Positions 1 through 8,310 of a stretch of 64,000 nucleotides of DNA are shown piece after piece. The position numbers and the translations under genes were made by a program. Source of the stretch: PRO6 sp035565775 (GTDB lineage: Bacteria; Pseudomonadota; Alphaproteobacteria; Rhizobiales; Xanthobacteraceae); assembly GCA_035565775.1 (NCBI GenBank), contig DATMRW010000023.1:186001-250000 (forward strand), given 5' to 3'. The notes under the pieces were generated by a model. It did no database searches, was not told where the DNA came from, and worked only from the letters and a program-made list of their open reading frames with translations. How positions within the stretch are numbered: position 1 is the first letter of the stretch; every line of letters starts with the position of its first letter.

Positions 1-557
1 CGGCCGCGCTGTCGCAGATCAAGGCGCTGAATCCCGAGTGGATCTTCGTCACCGGTTACATCAACGACCTTCTCCTCATCCGCAAGCAGATGGGCGACCA
101 GAAGATCAAGGCACCGGTCGTGTCGATGATCGCAGGCCCGGCCTATCAGGAATTCATTGATGCCGGCGGCCAGGCTGCGGAGAACGTGACCAGCGCGGCG
201 TGGTGGCACCCGGCGGTGCGCTATGACGGCAAGGACATTTTCGGCACCACCGAAAATTACGTAAAGCTGTTCCGCGCCAAGTACAATTCGGATCCGGACT
301 ACGCTCAGGCCTCGTCGTCGGCCGCTGGCGCGCTGTTCCAGATCGCGATCGAAAAGGCCGGCAGCATCGATCGTGACAAGGTGCGCGATGCGCTCGCCGG
401 CCTCGATATCATGACCTTCTACGGCCCGGTGAAGTTCGGCCCGACCGGCCAGATTTCGTCGCTCGAACCGCCGGTCTTCCAGATCCAGGGTGCAAAGCCC
501 GTGGTGCTCTCGCCTGAAATCATCAAGCAAGGCGAATTCAAACTGGGCGTCGATTGA
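1..557 (+). CDS. HAAT-type ABC transporter substrate-binding protein, C-terminal part
   Basis: The last 184 residues of a periplasmic ligand-binding protein of the branched-chain amino acid (HAAT, Peripla_BP_6) family. The frame is open from base 3, so the start, the signal peptide and the N-terminal lobe lie outside the window. The visible part is the C-terminal lobe, ending with the family-typical stretch FYGPVKFGPTGQ. The protein captures a ligand in the periplasm and delivers it to the permeases encoded directly downstream. The stop codon sits inside a 9-bp hairpin (543-564) which separates this gene from the permease genes. The ligand cannot be read from the sequence; amino acids, aromatic acids and amides are all known ligands in this family. 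Confidence 0.9.
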   Translation, partial: AALSQIKALNPEWIFVTGYINDLLLIRKQMGDQKIKAPVVSMIAGPAYQEFIDAGGQAAENVTSAAWWHPAVRYDGKDIFGTTENYVKLFRAKYNSDPDYAQASSSAAGALFQIAIEKAGSIDRDKVRDALAGLDIMTFYGPVKFGPTGQISSLEPPVFQIQGAKPVVLSPEIIKQGEFKLGVD

Positions 558-564
558 CGCCCAG
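543..564 (+). terminator. Intra-operon hairpin after the binding-protein gene
   Basis: Perfect 9-bp stem CTGGGCGTC / GACGCCCAG with the 4-base loop GATT. It overlaps the stop codon of the binding-protein gene and has no clean T-run behind it. It is more likely an mRNA-stabilising or attenuating hairpin than a full terminator. Confidence 0.6.
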
Positions 565-593
565 CCTCTTCCCTCCCATTAGCGGAAGCTGAA

Positions 594-1460
594 ATGCTCG
601 CTCTCCAGGTGCTCGTAAACGCCTTGGTGTTGGGATGTCTTTACGCCTGTATTGCGATCGGCTTCTCGCTGGTCTGGGGCGTACTGAACGTCATCAACCT
701 CATTCACGGCTCGTTTATCGTCCTCGGCGCTTACGCTGCTTGGTTCCTCTATAACCTCTACGGCATACCCCCGTGGTATGCCGTAGTTATGGTGGTTCCT
801 GCGTTTTTCCTGCTCGGCTACTTCATTCAACGGGTCATTCTGAACCGTGTGATTGCAGCGCCGGTGCTCGTGACATTGACCATGACGTTCGGGCTCGATC
901 TGATCCTGAACAACACCATGATTTATTACTTCACCGGCGACTACCGGAAGCTGACGCTCGTTCCGTCGCTCGGCACATGGTCGTGGGAAAGCGTCGTCGT
1001 GCCGGTCGATCGTCTGATCGCCACCGGTCTGGCGCTCGCGCTGACCCTGGTGCTGTATCTCATTCTGCGTCGCTCCAAGATCGGCCGCGCCATCGTCGCC
1101 GTCCGTCTCGACCGCGATTCCGCGACCCTGATGGGTGTTGATGTGCGGGCGATTTATGCGGTCGCCTTCGGCATCGGCGCGGTGATGGCGGGCTGCGCCG
1201 GCGTGCTGATGGCGATGATCTTCCCGATCTCGCCGCTGACTTCGACCGCCTATCTTTCGAAGGCCTTCGTCGTCTGCGTGCTCGGCGGTCTCGGCAGCGT
1301 GTCGGGTGCGCTGGCCGGCGGCATTCTCCTGGCGTTGATCGAGGGTATCGGCTCGGTGCTGATCGGCCCGGCTCTTGCGACGACGCTTTCCTTTGTCCTC
1401 CTGATCGTATTTCTCGTGGTTCGGCCGCAAGGGCTGCTGGGCCGGAAAGGTTTCGAGTGA
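594..1460 (+). CDS. livH: HAAT ABC transporter permease, LivH type
   Basis: Inner-membrane permease of the BPD_transp_2 family, 288 residues, with hydrophobic segments along the whole length and the LivH N-terminal pattern of a hydrophobic helix followed by VINLIHGSFIVLGAY. It pairs with the LivM-type permease to form the membrane channel for the ligand of the upstream binding protein. The ATG is preceded by GGAAG at 584-588 with a 5-base spacer, which supports this start. The stop overlaps the start of the next gene by 4 bases (GTGA), indicating translational coupling. The symbol denotes the family; a leucine substrate is not implied. Confidence 0.88.
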   Translation: MLALQVLVNALVLGCLYACIAIGFSLVWGVLNVINLIHGSFIVLGAYAAWFLYNLYGIPPWYAVVMVVPAFFLLGYFIQRVILNRVIAAPVLVTLTMTFGLDLILNNTMIYYFTGDYRKLTLVPSLGTWSWESVVVPVDRLIATGLALALTLVLYLILRRSKIGRAIVAVRLDRDSATLMGVDVRAIYAVAFGIGAVMAGCAGVLMAMIFPISPLTSTAYLSKAFVVCVLGGLGSVSGALAGGILLALIEGIGSVLIGPALATTLSFVLLIVFLVVRPQGLLGRKGFE

Positions 1461-2392
1461 AACGGTCCAACATTGTATTGCTCGCACTCATACTCTGCGC
1501 AGCGGCGTTGCCGCTGACCGGCAGCAGCTATGCGATGCGACTGGGTACGACGGCCTGCATGTATTGCGTGCTGGCTCTGTCGTGGAACGCAATCGGCGGC
1601 TTTGCGGGCTATCCCTCATTCGCCACCGCGGCCTTCTTCGGTCTTGGCGCCTATGCCGGCGGCATCATGCTCGGGCATGGCGTGCCGTTCGGCGTCAGCA
1701 TTCCGGCAGCGGGCGTGATCGCCTTCGTGCTGGCGGTGATGCTCGGCGCGGTGCTGATGCATCTCAAGGGGCACTACTTCGCCATCGCCAGCCTGTCGCT
1801 GGTCGAGGTGCTGCGTGAAGTGGTGAACCACTGGACCGATCTCACCGGCGGCGGCATGGGCCTGAATATTCCGCTTTCCGCCGGCGCCGACGTGATGGCC
1901 GAAGCGCGGTTCTTCTACATGGCGATGTGGGCGGTGCTGCTCGTCACGGCGCTGGTGATGATGGTGGTGGCGTCGTCGCGGCTCGGCTTCGGCCTGAACT
2001 GCATCCGCCAGAACGAGGCGGCCTCGCAGATGGTCGGTCTCAACACCACGCTCTACAAGAGCCTCGCGTTCGGCCTGTCCGCCTGCTTCGTCGGTGTCGC
2101 CGGCGCCGTCTATGCGGCCTGGGTCCACTACATCGATCCCTCGGACGTGTTCGACGTGCTCTATTCGGTGAAGCCGATCGTGATGGCGCTCATCGGCGGC
2201 CTCGGCTCGGCGCTCAGCGTGGTGATCGGTGCGCTGCTCTATCTCGTGATGGAGGAAGTTGTCTGGCGCAATTACATCCAGATCCACTCGGGCGTCCTCG
2301 GCCTCCTGATCGTGGCTCTGCTGCTCTTCCTGCCGCATGGACTGACTTCGCTGCGTGGCAAATTCCCGTTCGGGAGGGCCAAAAGTGTCTGA
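1457..2392 (+). CDS. livM: HAAT ABC transporter permease, LivM type
   Basis: Second inner-membrane permease of the transporter, 311 residues, BPD_transp_2 family, LivM subtype. The LivM hallmark is seen near residues 40-60 (ALSWNAIGGFAGYPSFATAA) and the loop VGLNTTLYKSLAFGLSA lies near residues 190-210. It starts with GTG in a GTGA overlap with the previous gene and ends 5 bases beyond the start of the ATPase gene. The protein is hydrophobic throughout, with about eight to ten membrane segments expected. Substrate is not predictable. Confidence 0.88.
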   Translation: MKRSNIVLLALILCAAALPLTGSSYAMRLGTTACMYCVLALSWNAIGGFAGYPSFATAAFFGLGAYAGGIMLGHGVPFGVSIPAAGVIAFVLAVMLGAVLMHLKGHYFAIASLSLVEVLREVVNHWTDLTGGGMGLNIPLSAGADVMAEARFFYMAMWAVLLVTALVMMVVASSRLGFGLNCIRQNEAASQMVGLNTTLYKSLAFGLSACFVGVAGAVYAAWVHYIDPSDVFDVLYSVKPIVMALIGGLGSALSVVIGALLYLVMEEVVWRNYIQIHSGVLGLLIVALLLFLPHGLTSLRGKFPFGRAKSV

Positions 2393-3131
2393 GATTCTCA
2401 AACTCGAACGCGCCTCGCGCCGCTTCGGTGGTCTTCACGCCCTGCGTGACGTCAACCTGAGCGTCAACAAGGGCGAGGTCGTCGGCCTCATCGGACCGAA
2501 CGGCGCCGGCAAGACCACGCTGGTCAACGTCGTCACCGGCGTCACGCCGGCGACCGGCGGCACCGTCACCTTCATGGGCCGCGACGTTACGCGCGTGAAA
2601 ACCTATCAGGCGGCCCGGATCGGCCTGTCGCGCACCTTCCAGGTGGTGCAGCCGTTCCCGGAAATGAGCACGCTCGACAACGTTGTCGCGGCGGCGCTGT
2701 ATTCCCAGCCGGGCACCACCCTGAATGCGGCGCGCGATGCCGCGCGCGAACAGCTCGCGTTTGTCGGCCTCGAAGCCCAGGCCGAGCAGTCGGCGGCGGT
2801 GCTGACGCTTGCCATGCGCAAGCGTCTCGAGCTCGCCAAGGCTTTGGCGATGCGGCCGAAGCTGTTGTTCCTCGACGAGGTCAATGCCGGTCTGAACACT
2901 CTTGAGGTTGAGCGGGCGACCCGCCTCATCCACGAAATTGCTGGAATGGGTGTCACGATCGTCATGATCGAGCACCTGATGAAGGTGGTTCTCAATGTCT
3001 GCACCCGCATCGTCGTGCTGCACAACGGCTCGTTGATCGCCGATGGCGCGCCGCGCGAGGTGATCAAGGACACTGCGGTCATCGAGGCCTACCTTGGACA
3101 GCAATATGCACGGAAGCACGGCAATGGCTGA
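2385..3131 (+). CDS. livG: HAAT ABC transporter ATPase, LivG type
   Basis: Cytoplasmic ATP-binding subunit, 248 residues. Walker A is GPNGAGKTT near residue 37. The signature region reads LTLAMRKRLELAKAL instead of the usual LSGGQ, and Walker B is LLFLDEVNAGL with Val in place of the common Pro. I recall this variant from a subgroup of LivG-like ATPases, so it need not mean loss of function. The GTG start at 2385 is chosen because GGGAGG (2372-2377) lies 7 bases upstream; a longer in-frame GTG at 2355 has no such site. It overlaps both neighbours, so the operon is tightly coupled. Confidence 0.87.
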   Translation: MSEILKLERASRRFGGLHALRDVNLSVNKGEVVGLIGPNGAGKTTLVNVVTGVTPATGGTVTFMGRDVTRVKTYQAARIGLSRTFQVVQPFPEMSTLDNVVAAALYSQPGTTLNAARDAAREQLAFVGLEAQAEQSAAVLTLAMRKRLELAKALAMRPKLLFLDEVNAGLNTLEVERATRLIHEIAGMGVTIVMIEHLMKVVLNVCTRIVVLHNGSLIADGAPREVIKDTAVIEAYLGQQYARKHGNG

Positions 3132-3855
3132 ACCGGTTATTCTCGATCTTGCAAATCTCACCGCGGGCTATGGCGAAATCCAGGTCCTGTGGGATGTCAG
3201 CATGTCGGTCCGCGCCGGTGAAATCACCGCGCTGATCGGCTCGAACGGCGCCGGCAAGACCACCCTGATGCGCACGCTGTCGGGCCTGATCCCGGTCCGC
3301 TCGGGCAAGTATGTCTCGCAGGGCGAGGATCTCAGCCGCGCCAATGCGGCGACGATCCTCAACAAGGGCGTCGTGCACGTGCCGGAAGGCCGCCGCCTGT
3401 TCGGCGCAATGAGCATCAAGGACAACCTGCTGATGGGCGCCTATTCGCGCAAGATCAGCAGCCAGGAGCTGAAGCGCGACATGGATCGCGTCTATCAGAT
3501 CTTCCCGAAGCTCTATGAACGCCGCAATCAGGCTTCCGCCACCTTGTCGGGCGGCGAGCAGCAGATGTGCGCCATCGGCCGCGGGTTGATGAGTGCGCCG
3601 ACGCTCTTGATGATCGACGAGCTGTCGCTCGGCCTGTCGCCGTTGCTCGTCGAGCAGCTGGTGGCAGCGCTGCGCCAGCTCAATGCCGAGGGCATGTCCA
3701 TTCTGCTCGTGGAGCAGGACGTCATGACCGCGCTCGATCTCTGCCACACCGCCTTCGTGATGGACATGGGCAGGATCGTCCGCTCCGGCACCGCCAACGA
3801 GCTGGCGTCGGATCCGATCATCCGCGACGCCTATCTCGGCGTCATCGACGACTAA
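3124..3855 (+). CDS. livF: HAAT ABC transporter ATPase, LivF type
   Basis: Second ATP-binding subunit, 243 residues. Walker A GSNGAGKTT lies near residue 39, the signature is LSGGEQQ, Walker B is LLMIDELSLGL and the switch histidine region is LLVEQD. The pattern GVVHVPEGRRLF is typical of LivF. The ATG at 3124 is preceded by GGAAG (3112-3116) with 7 bases between and overlaps the stop of the previous gene (ATGGCTGA). In-frame TTG 3094 and ATG 3106 are possible but less supported. Confidence 0.88.
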   Translation: MAEPVILDLANLTAGYGEIQVLWDVSMSVRAGEITALIGSNGAGKTTLMRTLSGLIPVRSGKYVSQGEDLSRANAATILNKGVVHVPEGRRLFGAMSIKDNLLMGAYSRKISSQELKRDMDRVYQIFPKLYERRNQASATLSGGEQQMCAIGRGLMSAPTLLMIDELSLGLSPLLVEQLVAALRQLNAEGMSILLVEQDVMTALDLCHTAFVMDMGRIVRSGTANELASDPIIRDAYLGVIDD

Positions 3856-3908
3856 CCCCAAGGCCCCAACGGCCTGTATTTCCCCCACCTCTTACAAGTT
3901 GAGGCAAT

Positions 3909-4673
3909 ATGAGTACGTCAAAGGTCGAGACCGCGAATGCGAGCGGCGGTTATCGTTATATTCCGGCCGTTAGCCAGTATTCGGCCGGGGTCGCGGCTTT
4001 GCCGGGCTTCCGCCTGGAGCGCGTGCGCTTTTCCAAGCCGGTTGCGCTGCGCGAGGGCTTTGAGCGCATCGAGGCGATCATCAAGGCGACCGGCGCGCCT
4101 TTGAACTCGTTCGCGGCCTGCGAACTGCGTTCGCCGGCCCCGTTCACCGAGCAGGGCTTCAAGGATTTCAACGCGGTCTACACCGGCGTGCTGTCCTCGT
4201 GGGGCGTCATCGGCGACGGCGTCAACCCGGTTTCGCGCAGCAACGTCTGCCCGGCAGTGAACCCGCCGGCCGAGCCGAGCTTCCATGCCTTCACCTTTGC
4301 GGTGAAGGATGACAACGCGGCGCCCTCGTTCGTCATCGCCGGCAGCGCCGAAGCCGCCGAAGGTGGCAAGAGCTATGCCGAGACCACGGTTCGTCTTGGC
4401 GAAACTACGCCGGACGCGATCCGCGAGAAGGCGATCTGGGTGCTCAACGAGATGGAGCGCCGCATGAGCCCGTTCGATGGCACCTGGGCCAACACGACGG
4501 CGGTGCAGATCTACACCGTCCACGACATCCACCCCTTCGTCGAGGACGAACTCGGCCGCCGCGGCGCGCTCGCCAATGGCATGACCTGGTTCTTCAACCG
4601 GCCGCCGGTCAACTGCCTCGAATACGAAATGGACGTTCGCCGCATTCACGTCGAGCGGATCGTCGACGTCTGA
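3909..4673 (+). CDS. Tandem RidA-like protein (CnbZ-like deaminase candidate)
   Basis: A 254-residue soluble protein. Two RidA/YjgF-like halves can be made out: one around residues 45-115 (GFERIEAIIKATGAPLNSF, then the block RSNVCPAVNPP) and one around residues 165-250 (WANTTAVQIYTVHDIHPFVE). RidA proteins deaminate enamine/imine intermediates. A remote relative I recall is CnbZ, a 2-amino-5-chloromuconate deaminase of similar size. The gene is last in the ABC operon, 53 bases behind livF, and is followed by a strong terminator, so its substrate is probably derived from the imported ligand. Assignment to CnbZ is from memory of sequence style and is tentative. Confidence 0.5.
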   Translation: MSTSKVETANASGGYRYIPAVSQYSAGVAALPGFRLERVRFSKPVALREGFERIEAIIKATGAPLNSFAACELRSPAPFTEQGFKDFNAVYTGVLSSWGVIGDGVNPVSRSNVCPAVNPPAEPSFHAFTFAVKDDNAAPSFVIAGSAEAAEGGKSYAETTVRLGETTPDAIREKAIWVLNEMERRMSPFDGTWANTTAVQIYTVHDIHPFVEDELGRRGALANGMTWFFNRPPVNCLEYEMDVRRIHVERIVDV

Positions 4674-4750
4674 TTGCGCTTTGGTTCGCGCCCGATCGGA
4701 TCGGACGCGGATCGGCCAGACAATAAATCGAAACGTGACGACCAAACTGA

Positions 4751-4787
4751 AAAGCGCGCCGCTGATACAGTCAGGGCGCGCTTTTTT
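4751..4787. terminator. Rho-independent terminator between convergent genes
   Basis: Stem AAAGCGCGCC (4751-4760) / GGCGCGCTTT (4775-4784), with CTGA/TCAG pairing extending into the loop, and a run of six T at 4782-4787. It ends the plus-strand ABC operon; the A-run on the other side also suits the minus-strand yeiH-type gene. Confidence 0.85.
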
Positions 4788-4802
4788 ACGTGGCGGTGCG
4801 GC

Positions 4803-5882
4803 TCACAGGCCGCTCGAGGCCGGCAGGATGGCGATGACTGCAAGGCTGAGCAGCAGCAGAACGACGAGCGACAGCACCACCGCTGACGTGACCTTGCCGC
4901 CGACCTTGCCGAGCACGCGGATATCGACGCCAAGGCCGAGCGCCGCCATCGCGATCACGGTGAGGAAGTTGGCGAACTTCGCGATCGGCATCACCGCAAT
5001 GTCCGGGATCAGCCCGAGCGAGCGCAATGCGGCGAAGGCGAGAAAGCCGAGGATGAACCACGGCACGAAAGCCCAGATGCTGAACGGCTTCTTCTCGGCG
5101 TTGTGCGCCCCACGCAGGCGGTGCGCGAACAGGCCGAAGCCGACGACAACCGGGCCGAGCATCAGGACCCGCATCAGCTTGACGAGTGTGCCGACCTGCG
5201 TGCTGATCAGGCCGACCGGCACCGTCGCGGCGAGCACCTGCGGCACCGCATAAACCGTCATGCCGGCGAGAACGCCATACTTGTATTCCGAGAGCGAGAG
5301 CAGCGGCACCAGCAACGGCAGCGATAGCACCATCACGACGCCGAGAACGGCGGTGAAGGAGATCGACGAGGCGATGTCGTCATTGGAGGCGCCGATCACC
5401 GGCGCGACCGCAGCGATGGCCGAGTTGCCGCAGATCGAGTTGCCGCAGGCGACGAGGATCGCCATTTTGGTGGTGAGACCGAGGCCCTTGCTGATGAGGT
5501 AGCTCGCCGCGAGCGTCGCGACCACCGTTGCGACGATTGCCGAGAGCAGCAGCGGGCCGGAGGCGACGATCGCGCCGAGGCTGATCGAGGCACCGAACAG
5601 CATGACGGCGAATTCAAGCACCTGCTTGGTGCTGAAGGAGATGCCCGGATGAAAGCGCGCCGGGATCGCCCAGAGCGAGCGCACGGCAATGCCGAGCAGG
5701 ATCGCGATCACCAGCGCCTCGATGAAGGGGTGGCCGAACAGGCCTTCCTCAAGGTGCTGGATCGCCATCGCCACCAGCGTGATGGCGAGGCACAGCAGAA
5801 TGCCGGGGAGGCGGGTGGCCTGAATTTCGATGAAGGAAGGGGCGGTGGCTGCGGGCGCTTGCCCGATTCTCGTTTCGCTCAC
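4803..5882 (-). CDS. YeiH-family putative sulfate/anion exporter
   Basis: Polytopic membrane protein of the UPF0324/YeiH (Cons_hypoth698) family, 359 residues, about ten hydrophobic helices. Family hallmarks visible include the GHPFIEALVIAILLGIAVR region, VACGNSICGNSAIAAVAPV and the C-terminal GLGVDIR. The GTG at 5882 is chosen because GAGGAG lies 6 bases upstream; the longer ATG frame from 5957 would add 25 unlikely residues and overlap the divergent gene's promoter. The divergent LysR gene resembles the E. coli yeiH-yeiE layout, so it is probably the regulator. Export of sulfate-like anions is the family proposal; the true substrate is uncertain. Confidence 0.85.
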   Translation of the reverse strand: MSETRIGQAPAATAPSFIEIQATRLPGILLCLAITLVAMAIQHLEEGLFGHPFIEALVIAILLGIAVRSLWAIPARFHPGISFSTKQVLEFAVMLFGASISLGAIVASGPLLLSAIVATVVATLAASYLISKGLGLTTKMAILVACGNSICGNSAIAAVAPVIGASNDDIASSISFTAVLGVVMVLSLPLLVPLLSLSEYKYGVLAGMTVYAVPQVLAATVPVGLISTQVGTLVKLMRVLMLGPVVVGFGLFAHRLRGAHNAEKKPFSIWAFVPWFILGFLAFAALRSLGLIPDIAVMPIAKFANFLTVIAMAALGLGVDIRVLGKVGGKVTSAVVLSLVVLLLLSLAVIAILPASSGL

Positions 5883-5968
5883 GTCAATCTCCTCGAATTG
5901 AGAAGAATTGCGCACGGAACCGGCTATAAAGATAATATTGTTTTCTCCTGCCGGCATTGAAAAAAGTT

Positions 5969-6859
5969 ATGTCGTTGAACCTTCATCTGTTGCGCCTTTT
6001 CGTGACCGTGGTGCGGACCGGGAGCTTTTCCCGGGCGGCGGAAGTGCTGCGGATCAGCCAGCCGGCGATTTCCAAGGGCGTGCGCGATTTCGAGCTGCAG
6101 GTCGGCTGCCGGTTGCTCAACCGCTTCCCCAAGGGCGTGAAGCCGACGCCGGAAGGCGAGGCGCTCGCCCGCCATGCCGAGGCGCTGTTCGCCGTGGAGC
6201 GGTCTGCCGAGGAGGAACTGAACGCGCTACGCGGGCTGAACAGCGGCTGGCTCCGCGTCGGCGCGAGTACGACAATCGCGACCTACATGATCGCGCCGTT
6301 CTTGGGCGAATTTCACCGTCGTCATCCGGGCATCGATCTGCAGCTCGTCAGCGCCAATACCCGTGATATCGCCGGCATGATCTTGAACCATCAGATCGAG
6401 ATTGCGCTGGTCGAGGGGCCGGTCGAGGATCAGGCCCTGATCGCCGAGCCGTGGCAGACCGATCGTCTCAACCTGATCGTCAGCCCCGGCCACCGCTTCG
6501 CCGCCGCTGCCGAGCCGATCGACCCCGGCATGCTTGCCGAGGAGATTCTGATCGTGCGCGAGCCCGGCTCGGGTACGCGGGAGGTGGTGGCGCAGGCGCT
6601 CGCGGCGCAGGGCATCGCGCCGGTTCGCACGCTGGAGATCGGCAGTACGGAGGCGATCAAGCAGGTCGTCGCGGCAGGGCTCGGGGTGTCGATCGTATCC
6701 TCGGCGGCGGTCGCCGATCAGCTTCAGCTCGTGCGGATCAGGGCGGTGCCGATGCGCGATTTGCATATCGAGCGCACCTTGTGGCAGCTCAAAATTCCAG
6801 GCCGGTTCGAGGTGCCTGCCGCCCGCGCCTTCGAGCAGCTCCTGAAATCCGGCATGTAA
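5969..6859 (+). CDS. LysR-family regulator, YeiE-like
   Basis: A 296-residue LysR-type transcription factor. The winged helix-turn-helix lies in residues 1-60 (LRLFVTVVRTGSFSRAAEVL, then ISQPAISKGVRDFE) and the effector domain from about residue 90 onward (LRVGASTTIATYMIAPFLGE, GTREVVAQAL). The ATG at 5969 fits the family N-terminus (MSLNLHLLRLF). It is transcribed away from the YeiH-type exporter gene across an 86-bp shared region, the usual arrangement for a LysR regulator and its target. Confidence 0.87.
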   Translation: MSLNLHLLRLFVTVVRTGSFSRAAEVLRISQPAISKGVRDFELQVGCRLLNRFPKGVKPTPEGEALARHAEALFAVERSAEEELNALRGLNSGWLRVGASTTIATYMIAPFLGEFHRRHPGIDLQLVSANTRDIAGMILNHQIEIALVEGPVEDQALIAEPWQTDRLNLIVSPGHRFAAAAEPIDPGMLAEEILIVREPGSGTREVVAQALAAQGIAPVRTLEIGSTEAIKQVVAAGLGVSIVSSAAVADQLQLVRIRAVPMRDLHIERTLWQLKIPGRFEVPAARAFEQLLKSGM

Positions 6860-6929
6860 CGCTTGAAGACGGCGCGGACGATGGCACAGTGTGGCTGGAC
6901 CGGCTGACGCCGATAGACGGGACAGATCG

Positions 6930-7493
6930 ATGAGCATTGAAACACCCGACTGGTCGCAAATCCCCGCACCTCAGGACGACGGCGCGGCGCGCCATCTCAT
7001 GGGGCTCGCGCTGCCTTCGGTGACGCTCGCGGCGACCGATGGCACGGCGGTCGATCTCTCGCGCCTCGCCGGGCGTAGCATTGTCTATGCCTATCCGCGT
7101 ACCGGAAAGCCGGGGCTGCCCAATCCCGACGGATGGGACATGATCCCCGGCGCGCGCGGCTGCTCGCCGCAATCCTGCGCCTTCCGCGACCATTTCGCGG
7201 ATCTGCAGCGGCTTGGGGTCGACCATGTCTTCGGCCTTTCGACCCAGTCGACCGACTATCAGCGCGAGGCGGCGGAGCGCCTGCATCTGCCCTTCGCGAT
7301 CCTGTCGGACGAAAAGCTCGCGCTGACCAATGCCCTCGATCTGCCGACCTTCGAGACCAGCGGCATGACGCTGCTCAAGCGGTTGACCATGGTGATCGAC
7401 AACGGGCGGATCGAGCATGTGTTCTACCCGGTGTTCCCGCCGGATCGGAATGCTGCCGATGTCGTTGCCTGGCTCGAAGGCCAGCGCGGCTGA
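6930..7493 (+). CDS. PrxQ/Bcp-like peroxiredoxin
   Basis: A 187-residue thioredoxin-fold protein of the AhpC/TSA family. The motif GARGCSPQSCAFRDHF near residue 80 matches the Bcp/PrxQ pattern G-C-T-x-E-A-C-x-F-R-D, with two cysteines five positions apart that could serve as peroxidatic and resolving residues. The upstream YAYPRTGKPG replaces the usual FYPxxxTPG. It would reduce hydroperoxides in the cytoplasm. The ATG at 6930 gives the normal family length. It lies 70 bases behind the LysR gene and its stop abuts the end of the convergent TetR gene with no intergenic space. Confidence 0.82.
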   Translation: MSIETPDWSQIPAPQDDGAARHLMGLALPSVTLAATDGTAVDLSRLAGRSIVYAYPRTGKPGLPNPDGWDMIPGARGCSPQSCAFRDHFADLQRLGVDHVFGLSTQSTDYQREAAERLHLPFAILSDEKLALTNALDLPTFETSGMTLLKRLTMVIDNGRIEHVFYPVFPPDRNAADVVAWLEGQRG

Positions 7494-8156
7494 TCAGGTG
7501 GCCCCGGAGACCGCCGACTTGCCGGCCGGCATGCGGCGCTTGCTGCCCATCGCTTCGACCGATGTAATGCTGGTGGCGGCGCCGCTCAGGATGAGATCGG
7601 TGACCATACGGGCGTATTGATCGCGGGTGAGGCCCTTGCCCTCGCGGAACCAGAGATAGTGCCAGTTGAGCATGGCGAAGAAGGACATCGTCAGCGGCAT
7701 CAACAGGTCGCGCCGGTTGGCGACCTCCGGCAGCGCCGCCGCGATTGCCTCCGAGACGATTTCCACCAGCTCGCGCTCGATGCCCTTCAAAATGCTCTGC
7801 TTGTCGTCCGACAGCAGCTTGAGATTGGCGATCTGCACCTGGTGCTCGGCATCCGCGCCGCGGTAAGCTTCGAGCAGGGCGCTGGCGAGCGTGAACAGGC
7901 GGTCGGATTCCTTGGCGCCGGCAGCCGCCTGTTGCAGCACCTCGACGAGGACGCGCAGGTGATCTTCCAAAAGATCGAACAGCACCGCCTCTTTTGAGGG
8001 GTAGTAGTGATAAAGTAGGGCCTTCGATATGCCGCAGGCGTCGGCGATCATGTTGATCGAAGTGCCGGTGAAGCCATGCCGGGCAAACAGGTCGGCAGAG
8101 TGCCGCAACAGGGCGGCGCGTTTGTCGTCATAATCATTGGCGCGGGTGCGGGCCAT
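7494..8156 (-). CDS. TetR-family regulator, candidate phenylacetate regulator (PaaR-like)
   Basis: A 220-residue TetR-type repressor. The HTH occupies residues 10-55 (LFARHGFTGTSINMIADACG, then ISKALLYHYYPSKEAVL) and the rest is the helical ligand domain. It is divergent from paaX and next to paaABCDE. A palindrome in front of it (8216-8227) recurs between paaG and paaZ, which links it to the phenylacetate genes. PaaR regulators of this family respond to phenylacetyl-CoA in other proteobacteria; the role here is inferred from context and from the shared operator. The last ~20 residues are polar and probably disordered. Confidence 0.8.
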   Translation of the reverse strand: MARTRANDYDDKRAALLRHSADLFARHGFTGTSINMIADACGISKALLYHYYPSKEAVLFDLLEDHLRVLVEVLQQAAAGAKESDRLFTLASALLEAYRGADAEHQVQIANLKLLSDDKQSILKGIERELVEIVSEAIAAALPEVANRRDLLMPLTMSFFAMLNWHYLWFREGKGLTRDQYARMVTDLILSGAATSITSVEAMGSKRRMPAGKSAVSGAT

Positions 8157-8214
8157 ACTCAGTACATCTCAAGTCAGAATTTCGCGGATCAGTTGGTATT
8201 AACGTCGCATTGAC

Positions 8215-8228
8215 GGACCGGCCGGTCA
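8215..8228. promoter_or_regulatory. Operator-like palindrome, candidate TetR/PaaR site
   Basis: The 12-bp perfect palindrome GACCGGCCGGTC (8216-8227) lies about 60 bases upstream of the TetR gene start and 83 bases before paaX. The 14-base frame GGACCGGCCGGTCA shares 12 of 14 bases with the site at 19455-19468 between paaG and paaZ. GC-rich palindromes of this type are typical of FadR/PaaR-like TetR regulators. Confidence 0.55.
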
Positions 8229-8310
8229 AACAATGATTGCGGTGATCAGGGGAAATACGGCATCTGCAAGGTCTATCGACCGCGCTTGGCGGGGGCCGTG
8301 AAAACACGTT

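Noticed and set aside
1..4673. Assigning the first HAAT transporter to phenylacetate uptake because of the nearby paa genes
   Set aside because: The YeiH, LysR, peroxiredoxin and TetR genes and a strong terminator lie between; nothing in the sequence ties the ligand to phenylacetate.
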